A stretch of 36,571 bases of DNA from Scatosoma sp045632265. GTDB lineage: Bacteria > Bacillota > Clostridia > Christensenellales > Borkfalkiaceae. The stretch spans positions 1 to 36,571 of the forward strand of contig JAZQWG010000035.1 in the NCBI GenBank assembly GCA_045632265.1, in the 5' to 3' direction. The notes under the pieces were generated by a model, which worked only from the letters and a program-made list of their open reading frames with translations, was not told the DNA's origin and did no database searches. Every line of letters begins with the position of its first letter. Position 1 is the stretch's first letter. Positions 16,771 through 21,577 of this stretch are shown here, piece after piece. A program made the position numbers and the translations under genes.

Positions 16771-17025
16771 TTAATTAAAAAAATTATCTTTTTCTTTTAA
16801 GTAAAAATAACCGCCATTTTTACCTTTTTTGCGTATAACAGGCAAACCGAAATCAATCAAATATTGAACATTTCTGCCTATTGTTCTTTTGTTGCACTCA
16901 ACCCCCATAGAATTAAGAACATTTGTCATTTGGGTTAGAGTAATTGGATTTTCATAGGAAGAACCTTTACACAGTAATTTCAATACATATAGAATAATTG
17001 TTTTCTTTGCTATTGTTCTTGGCAT
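16771..17025 (-). CDS. Short helix-turn-helix protein (WYL-type N-terminal HTH without WYL domain)
   Basis: An 84-residue protein matching only the winged-HTH that begins WYL-family transcription regulators: TIILYVLKLLCKGSSYENPI, LTQMTNVLN, the recognition helix CNKRTIGRNVQYLIDFGLPV, and the wing RKKGKNGGYFYL. The ligand-binding WYL part is absent, so it is either a truncated regulator or a stand-alone DNA-binding domain. The ATG at 17025 has AAAGGGGA upstream; a longer in-frame start at 17178 would run through a terminator hairpin and is rejected. It is first in the AT-rich cassette and may regulate it, possibly through the 13-bp inverted repeats at 17168-17257. Confidence 0.75.
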   Translation of the reverse strand: MPRTIAKKTIILYVLKLLCKGSSYENPITLTQMTNVLNSMGVECNKRTIGRNVQYLIDFGLPVIRKKGKNGGYFYLKEKDNFFN

Positions 17026-17115
17026 TCTTTTTTCCCCTTTGTAAATCTCTTTGTAAATATTATAACATAACGAAAACGACAAAATTGTACATTTGTCAAG
17101 TGCATAAAAATTTTT

Positions 17116-17256
17116 AATAAAAAAGTGCGCCCCCGTTGAGAGGCGCACAAAAACGCATCTCTCAATGTTGTCACACATTTACCCACGATAAAGGAGAGAG
17201 AATACATTTTTACATAGTATTCCCTTTATGTGGGTTTAATATTTAAATGTGTGACA
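17116..17256 (-). ncRNA. Candidate structured RNA of about 140 nt with own promoter and terminator
   Basis: A strong minus-strand promoter (17262-17290) should start transcription near 17255. The first 90 nt fold into one long interrupted hairpin (about 32 bp, see 17168-17257). A GC-rich terminator follows: GTGCGCC 17125-17131 with GGCGCAC 17142-17148, then TTTTTT. Between them TTGAGAG (near 17160) could pair with CTCTCAA inside the terminator hairpin, giving a possible antiterminator. No credible coding frame fits. It may be a small RNA or a leader of the HTH operon. The family is not recognised. Confidence 0.5.
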
Positions 17257-17257
17257 A
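17168..17257. repeat. Long interrupted palindrome
   Basis: Nested inverted arms: TTGTCACACATTT 17168-17180 with 17245-17257 (13 bp), ACCCAC 17181-17186 with 17230-17235, ATAAAGG 17188-17194 with 17223-17229, and GAATAC 17200-17205 with 17217-17222, with one 9-base bulge (17236-17244). It could be RNA structure, a regulator binding site, or an element terminus. Confidence 0.85.
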
Positions 17258-17261
17258 ATAA

Positions 17262-17290
17262 AATATAACACAAAAATAGACGTTTGTCAA
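17262..17290 (-). promoter_or_regulatory. Strong promoter upstream of the palindrome
   Basis: Minus strand TTGACA (17285-17290), 17-bp spacer, TATATT (17262-17267). A similar TTGACAAA occurs at about 17092-17099, with a TATAAT further downstream at non-optimal spacing. Confidence 0.75.
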
Positions 17291-17400
17291 GTATTCTTTT
17301 TATAAACAAAAAAGAAAAAGCGTCCCACGACAAAAGGAAACGCCTTAAAAACTATTTTAGAAAATGAAACCACCCAAACCGTCCACTCTCTAATTGAGAA

Positions 17401-17418
17401 GTTCAATTTAGGTTGTTA
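17401..17418 (+). repeat. Dispersed repeat, copy C (diverged)
   Basis: GTTCAATTTAGGTTGTTA matches the core of copies A and B (ATTTAGGTTG exact, flanks close). It is in inverted orientation relative to copy B and directly abuts a tRNA-Glu tail fragment at 17420. About 110 bases to its left (17290-17400) I see no gene. Confidence 0.55.
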
Positions 17419-17419
17419 C

Positions 17420-17495
17420 TGGTGACCTTATCGGGGGCTTTCGCTGCGCTCAAAGAAAAATACTCGCGGATGAACGCTCGCATTTTTCCGAACCC
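17420..17495 (-). pseudogene. tRNA-Glu 3'-end fragment with a 53-bp T-loop insert
   Basis: Read on the minus strand: GGGTTCG (17489-17495), a 53-bp insert (17436-17488), then CCCGATAAGGTCACCA (17420-17435), which is the intact 3' end of tRNA-Glu including CCA. The 5' part of the tRNA is missing. The insert sits right after TTCG, the same T-loop position as in the two interrupted tRNA-Glu copies at 17639-17934. Confidence 0.7.
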
Positions 17496-17516
17496 AAAAG
17501 TCGTGTTCTTCGTCCT

Positions 17517-17580
17517 TCCCGATAAGGTCACCACGAAAAAAGCCACCCTGTTGGGTGGCATCGTGGTGACCTTATCGGGA
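17517..17580. repeat. 20-bp inverted repeat containing the tRNA-Glu 3' end around its terminator
   Basis: TCCCGATAAGGTCACCACGA (about 17517-17536) is the exact reverse complement of 17561-17580, which is the 3' T-stem, acceptor strand and CCA of the intact tRNA-Glu. The terminator hairpin sits between the arms, so readthrough RNA could pair with the tRNA 3' end. Confidence 0.85.
17537..17560 (-). terminator. Terminator of the tRNA-Glu array
   Basis: Minus strand GCCACCC-AACA-GGGTGGC followed by TTTTTT, beginning six bases after the CCA of the tRNA. Confidence 0.9.
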
Positions 17581-17638
17581 CTCGAACCCGAGTTTGCGCC
17601 GTGAGAGGGCGCCGTCCTAACCGCTAGACGATAAGGCC
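17564..17638 (-). tRNA. tRNA-Glu (anticodon CTC), intact copy
   Basis: A full cloverleaf: acceptor GGCCTTA/TAAGGTC, D-arm GTCTAGCGGTTAGGAC, anticodon arm GCGCC-CTCTCAC-GGCGC (anticodon CTC, reads GAG), T-arm TCGGG-TTCGAGT-CCCGA, discriminator A and encoded CCA. It is the last of three head-to-tail copies and the only intact one, followed at once by a terminator. The likely promoter is at 17954-17982, upstream of all three. Confidence 0.95.
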
Positions 17639-17786
17639 AACTATTCTTTTTTCTCGTCCCTTTTATCGGGCATCTGCCGTTTCCGCCTTGCGGAGCCTCG
17701 GCAGAGCTTCACCGTTTTCAACGGCTCGCACGAACCCGAGTTTGCGCCGTGAGAGGGCGCCGTCCTAACCGCTAGACGATAAGGCC
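17639..17786 (-). pseudogene. Interrupted tRNA-Glu, middle copy of the 148-bp tandem array
   Basis: The 5' part (from 17786 down to 17731) is identical to the intact tRNA through the T-stem and TTCG. A 60-bp insert (17671-17730) follows, then CCCGATAA (T-stem partner) and a degraded acceptor strand with no CCA. The insert on the minus strand can form two hairpins: CCGTT-GAA-AACGG and TCTGCCG paired with CGGCAGA enclosing CCGC-AAG-GCGG. Both T-stem halves are kept, so the insert is confined to the T-loop. Confidence 0.8.
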
Positions 17787-17934
17787 AACTATTCTTTTTT
17801 CTCGTCCCTTTTATCGGGTATCTGCCGTTTCCGCCTTGCGGAGCCTCGGCAGAGCTTCACCGTTTTCAACGGCTCGCGCGAACCCGAGTTTGCGCCGTGA
17901 GAGGGCGCTGTCCTAACCGCTAGACGATAAGGCC
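17787..17934 (-). pseudogene. Interrupted tRNA-Glu, promoter-proximal copy of the 148-bp tandem array
   Basis: Differs from 17639-17786 at only three positions in 148, so the duplication is recent or kept homogeneous. The insert is 17819-17878, again after TTCG. One difference lies at the junction below the D-arm (G to A in the RNA). It begins about 13 bases after the expected transcription start. Confidence 0.8.
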
Positions 17935-17953
17935 AAATCGAATTTGCCTTTGT

Positions 17954-17982
17954 AGTATAGCACAATTTTTTGTTTTTATCAA
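17954..17982 (-). promoter_or_regulatory. Promoter of the tRNA-Glu array
   Basis: Minus strand TTGATA (17977-17982), 17-bp spacer, TATACT (17954-17959). I see no other promoter within the array. Confidence 0.75.
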
Positions 17983-18016
17983 CTATTTTTTTAGGCATGA
18001 CAAATTATTTTCACAA

Positions 18017-18043
18017 AAAAAAGAGAGCGTGAAGCCCTCTTTA
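18017..18043 (-). terminator. Terminator of the esterase pair
   Basis: AGAGGGC / GCTCTCT with one mismatch (18022-18040), then a run of nine T on the minus strand. Confidence 0.8.
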
Positions 18044-18078
18044 TTAACTTTTTTTGAATTATGTTTTTTATTAAAACA

Positions 18079-19026
18079 TTAGTCGAAGAAATTGTTGCAT
18101 TGTTCGGCAAAAAGGTTGCCGAGTTTTAATTCGCTCATCGAGTCGAAATGCGCAAGGTCGGGTTCCCATTCAGGTTCGTTAGCAACCGTAAGCCCGTGCG
18201 CTTTCGTATCAATTACAACGTTCATCGGCGAAGCGTTCGCCACAGCCGTCTTTGCATTGTTTACGATATAGCAATTAGGTGTCCAAAAAATAGATTCCGC
18301 AATGTATGCGTCCACGAAAGCAATTCCGTCGTTGGAAGCGTACTGGGCAAGTTCCGCGCGGACGTCTTTAATAAAGTTTGTCAAATTCTTTTCATAATCA
18401 AGCGCAACCGATTCGTTATCGCAATCGGATTCTCCTTGCATCCAGCAAAGCGCTTCAATTTTCACTTTATAATTTTTTGCGGTGAGATAAGCTACGCTTG
18501 ATTTCACAAACTCGATTAAGCCTTTATACAACACGCCCGCTTCTTTGCCGCTTGAGGGAGAAAGCCATTGTTCGTAAAGGTTCGTTCCGCCCCACGCATA
18601 CTTGATGATAAAGATTTTCTTTCTTGGATACAGTTCGTGAAACTTTTCCGCCATACCAAGTTCGGGGCCAAAAAATTGATCAAATTCCCCTTGGCGAACG
18701 GTGCAATGCTCGAACCCGTAAGAAAGATTGTTTGCGGAAACGAAATGGTTTATATAAACTCGTTTATACCCTTTTTCATATTCGGCGTACTGTTTTTCCG
18801 ACACGTTCTTTTTCAAATAATCGTCACGGCTACAACCGGAAGCGTTCGATTGTCCAGCCAACAAAACGACGGTGGCTTCTTGTCCAAAACCGTACGGCAC
18901 GTAATCGTTCATGCCTAATTTTTTCACTTCTTTGCGATGTTTTGCTATAGCAAAAGCGCCAAAAGCAATCACCAACGCCAAGAATACGGAAACGACCGAT
19001 ATGATAATTTTTCCTTTCGTTTTCAT
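18079..19026 (-). CDS. Sialate O-acetylesterase-like (SASA, CE6-type) membrane-anchored esterase
   Basis: A 315-residue protein with an N-terminal membrane anchor or signal (about 7-27, no lipobox). It has the SASA-domain motifs: LLAGQSNASG (nucleophile Ser), CWMQGESD, and the catalytic Asp-His pair in DLAHFDS near the C-terminus. Such enzymes remove acetyl groups from sialic acids or plant xylan. It lies 23 bases after the SGNH gene, with a GGGGAG ribosome site, so the two exported esterases form an operon. The natural substrate cannot be told from sequence. Confidence 0.85.
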   Translation of the reverse strand: MKTKGKIIISVVSVFLALVIAFGAFAIAKHRKEVKKLGMNDYVPYGFGQEATVVLLAGQSNASGCSRDDYLKKNVSEKQYAEYEKGYKRVYINHFVSANNLSYGFEHCTVRQGEFDQFFGPELGMAEKFHELYPRKKIFIIKYAWGGTNLYEQWLSPSSGKEAGVLYKGLIEFVKSSVAYLTAKNYKVKIEALCWMQGESDCDNESVALDYEKNLTNFIKDVRAELAQYASNDGIAFVDAYIAESIFWTPNCYIVNNAKTAVANASPMNVVIDTKAHGLTVANEPEWEPDLAHFDSMSELKLGNLFAEQCNNFFD

Positions 19027-19049
19027 TTCTACTCCCCTAAATAATTGTC

Positions 19050-19769
19050 CTATTTACGCACCTTAAGTTGCGAATAAATGGCTTGATACAAGTCTTCCAT
19101 ACCGTCCGTGCTTGGATGTGCGTTCAAAAGCGGAATGCTTGGCAGCGTGATTGCCGTTGCGCCATAATGCGTGGCGATTTCCGCAAAGCCCGTTTTCATT
19201 TCTTCATCAAGCGTGCTGTCGATAAGCACGATAATTTCCACGTCTTGCGCCGCATTATATAATATAGAAAGCATTTGCGACATAGCGGGGAAAACGTTGT
19301 ACAAGTCCGCCGTGGAAATTCCGTCGTATTTGATTTCACCCAAAGGCGAGAGCGCGCACGTGTCGTTTATTCCGCCGTAGATAATGATTGTATCCACTTT
19401 GTTTTGCGTGAAATAGCCGTTTTCTACAAGTTTCTTTGCGCGAGCAACAAAGGAAAAGGTGGAATAATCGCCCCCACCGTAGCCCGTATGACAAACGGTT
19501 GAGCCAGAATAGCTGGAATTTAATAACAATTTAGATTTGGTCTTTTTCAAAAGTTTATGCCACCACGTATCTTTTACGCTTTCAACGTTGGTGTACGTCG
19601 CCCCGTCGTAATACCACGTTGCGTACTCGTCAGGGATATATCCACCATAGGTGGAATAGCTGTCGCCAAAGATAACGACGTTGCCAAGGCGCACTCTTTT
19701 TGTCGTGCAACCTACACATGCACACAAAACGATTGCAATACAACTCAGCACCGAAATCAATTTTTTCAT
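19050..19769 (-). CDS. Exported SGNH/GDSL-family hydrolase lipoprotein
   Basis: A 239-residue lipoprotein: lipobox ACVGC, then an SGNH domain. Block I is LGNVVIFGDSYSTYGGY, block III GGIND, and the His is in NAHPSTDGM. It is a clear paralogue of the domain in 1843-3948 (shared LGNV-IFGDSYST, NSSYSGSTVC, VDTI--GG-ND, LSPLGE--Y). As in that paralogue, Asp is missing three residues before the catalytic His. It is first in an operon with the SASA esterase. AAAAGGGGAAAG precedes the ATG. Confidence 0.87.
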   Translation of the reverse strand: MKKLISVLSCIAIVLCACVGCTTKRVRLGNVVIFGDSYSTYGGYIPDEYATWYYDGATYTNVESVKDTWWHKLLKKTKSKLLLNSSYSGSTVCHTGYGGGDYSTFSFVARAKKLVENGYFTQNKVDTIIIYGGINDTCALSPLGEIKYDGISTADLYNVFPAMSQMLSILYNAAQDVEIIVLIDSTLDEEMKTGFAEIATHYGATAITLPSIPLLNAHPSTDGMEDLYQAIYSQLKVRK

Positions 19770-19796
19770 ACTTTCCCCTTTTTAGATAAAACAAGC

Positions 19797-19907
19797 GAGC
19801 TAAGCGGATTTTGGCTTCGCCAAAGCTTCTCTCGCAACCAACCATACCGAAAAAACAGCTTTTTCAACTTTGCTCGTTCGCGCGAACCGCTGATAAAACA
19901 GCGGTTC
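19797..19907 (-). pseudogene. tRNA-Ala fragment with a 72-bp T-loop insert
   Basis: The intact tRNA-Ala plus strand reads GAGCTAAGCGGATT then CGAACCGCTG without a gap. Here the same two pieces occur at 19797-19810 and 19883-19892, separated by 72 bp (19811-19882). The insertion is a clean split after TTCG of the T-loop. The 5' tRNA part is replaced by a hairpin (GAACCGCTG 19884-19892 with CAGCGGTTC 19899-19907). The region between the SGNH gene and tRNA-Ala otherwise holds no gene. Confidence 0.7.
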
Positions 19908-19923
19908 TCACGATTAGCGACAC

Positions 19924-19959
19924 AAAAAAGGGGATAAGCGCGTGCTTATCCCCTTTTTT
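19924..19959. terminator. Terminator of tRNA-Ala
   Basis: A perfect 16-bp stem AAAAAAGGGGATAAGC 19924-19939 with 19944-19959, loop GCGT; T-runs on both strands. Confidence 0.9.
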
Positions 19960-19960
19960 G

Positions 19961-20036
19961 TGGTGGAGCTAAGCGGATTCGAACCGCTGGCCTCCTCGTT
20001 GCGAACGAGGCGCTCTACCAACTGAGCCATAACCCC
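19961..20036 (-). tRNA. tRNA-Ala (anticodon CGC)
   Basis: Cloverleaf on the minus strand: acceptor GGGGTTA/TAGCTCC with two G-T pairs, D-arm GGCTCAGTTGGTAGAGC (GGCTC/GAGC), anticodon arm CCTCG-TTCGCAA-CGAGG (CGC, reads GCG), T-arm AGCGG-TTCGAAT-CCGCT, encoded ACCA. It has its own promoter and terminator. Confidence 0.95.
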
Positions 20037-20048
20037 ACGTGCATTTTT

Positions 20049-20077
20049 ATTATATACTTTCCCCTTTTATTTGTCAA
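20049..20077 (-). promoter_or_regulatory. Promoter of tRNA-Ala
   Basis: Perfect consensus on the minus strand: TTGACA (20072-20077), 17-bp spacer, TATAAT (20049-20054). Confidence 0.9.
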
Positions 20078-20112
20078 CAAGTTTTTATCTACTTTCACTA
20101 AAAAATTTCAGC

Positions 20113-20141
20113 ACAAAAAAAACGGGGTTATCCCCCGTTTC
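20113..20141 (-). terminator. Terminator of the MATE gene
   Basis: AAACGGGG (20120-20127) with CCCCGTTT (20133-20140), then eight T on the minus strand. Confidence 0.85.
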
Positions 20142-20145
20142 TTCA

Positions 20146-21513
20146 TTACATATATTGATATTTCTTTCTAAACGCAAAAAACAAACTGCCGCTTAAGAAC
20201 AACGTGATGATTTCCGCCGTTGCAAACGCCGCCCAAACGCCGTTTGTGCCCCAAAAGATAGGCAAAATAAGCACGGCCGCCACTTGGCAGACAAACATAC
20301 GGAAAAAGGAAATTAAAAGGGAAATCCCCCCGTTTCCAAGCGCCGTGAAAAATGCCGATGCGAAAATGTTTATTCCACACACCAAATAGCAAAGCGAATA
20401 TATCCGCATTCCCCTTGTCGTCAACGTTAAAAGCGTTTCATCGCTGTTGGCAAAAGTCCACGCAAACGGTTTTGCAAAGCCAAACGCTATCCCCGTCATG
20501 AGCGTACCAAGAATTGCCGTCAAAATAATACTCTTTTTGAACACGTTTTTCAGTTCCGCATGGTTTTTCGCTCCGTAATGATAGCCCACGATAGGCGCGC
20601 TTCCTACCGCATAGCCCAAGAACACAGCCACGAAGATAAAGCCGATGTATTGCATAATGCCGTACGCCGAAACGCCTACGTACCCTTCAAGGCGCATAAG
20701 TTGCGCGTTATACAACATCGTCACAAGGGACAAGGAAATGTTCGTCATCAGTTCCGACGAGCCGTTTATGCACACGCCGCCAAGCGTTTTCCATTGCATT
20801 TTGGTTTTGCCAAGTTTGAGAAGACTGTCGTTTTTCCTTGCGAAATACAAGAAAGGCAGCACGCCGCCCACCCCTTGGCTGATTGCCGTAGCACACGCCG
20901 CACCAACAAGCCCCCAACCAAACACCGCCACGAAAAGGGTGTCGAGCAAGATATTGCAACAGCCCGCCGCCATCGTCACGAACAAGCCCAAGCGGGGTTT
21001 TTCCGCCGTCACGAAAAAGCCTTGGAAGGCGTTTTGCGCCATGAAAGCTGGCAACGCGCAAAGGATAATGCGGGCGTATTTTACGCAATAATCGACAAGC
21101 TCCGCTCGCTGTAAATCGCTCATATCCTTTTCGCTTTTTGCAAAAAGTTCCGCAATCGGTCGAGCAATCACTACGCCCAACACCGCCAAGATTACCCCAA
21201 CGGCAAGCGTCGTATAAATGAGCATGGAAAAAATTCTATTCGCCCTTGCGTTATCCCCTTCGCCAAGCGCTTTGGAAACGACTGCGTTGCCGCCCGTGCC
21301 GAACATAAAGCCAACTGCGCCGAGAATCATGATAAGCGGGAATATTAAGTTTAATGCCGCAAACGGGATACCGCCCACAAAGTTGGAAACGAAAATGCCG
21401 TCTACAATAGAATATATAGACACGCATACCATCATCATTACGGACGGAAAAACGAAGCGGATCAATTTTCTATAATGAAAATGTTCGGATAAATGTATTC
21501 TCTCTTTTTTCAT
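20146..21513 (-). CDS. MATE-family multidrug/cation antiporter
   Basis: A 455-residue inner-membrane protein with 12 predicted helices in two homologous halves. The first begins RKLIRFVFPSVMMMVCVSIYSIVDGIFVSNFVG, typical of MATE proteins; the second begins near NGSSELMTNISLSLVTMLYN. These export drugs or metabolites in exchange for H+ or Na+. The ATG at 21513 is preferred over an upstream in-frame ATG at 21546 because the latter lies within the preceding gene's terminator hairpin. The ribosome site is weak, and expression may depend on readthrough. Confidence 0.9.
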   Translation of the reverse strand: MKKERIHLSEHFHYRKLIRFVFPSVMMMVCVSIYSIVDGIFVSNFVGGIPFAALNLIFPLIMILGAVGFMFGTGGNAVVSKALGEGDNARANRIFSMLIYTTLAVGVILAVLGVVIARPIAELFAKSEKDMSDLQRAELVDYCVKYARIILCALPAFMAQNAFQGFFVTAEKPRLGLFVTMAAGCCNILLDTLFVAVFGWGLVGAACATAISQGVGGVLPFLYFARKNDSLLKLGKTKMQWKTLGGVCINGSSELMTNISLSLVTMLYNAQLMRLEGYVGVSAYGIMQYIGFIFVAVFLGYAVGSAPIVGYHYGAKNHAELKNVFKKSIILTAILGTLMTGIAFGFAKPFAWTFANSDETLLTLTTRGMRIYSLCYLVCGINIFASAFFTALGNGGISLLISFFRMFVCQVAAVLILPIFWGTNGVWAAFATAEIITLFLSGSLFFAFRKKYQYM

Positions 21514-21525
21514 CTCGTCAATCCG

Positions 21526-21562
21526 TAGAAAAACCCGACTGCCCACGCAATCGGGTTTTCGT
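21526..21562 (-). terminator. Terminator of the foldase-lipoprotein gene
   Basis: AAAACCCGA / TCGGGTTTT (21530-21559), followed by T on the minus strand; lies 15 bases past the stop. Confidence 0.85.
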
Positions 21563-21577
21563 TATTTGTTTTTTTAA

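Noticed and set aside
17413..17604. Small plus-strand open frame across the tRNA-Glu fragments
   Set aside because: It reads through a tRNA fragment, a terminator and the intact tRNA; no ribosome site and no protein family.
17583..17934. CRISPR array
   Set aside because: The regular 148-bp period is explained by tRNA-Glu tandem copies; there are no short repeats with unique spacers and no cas genes.
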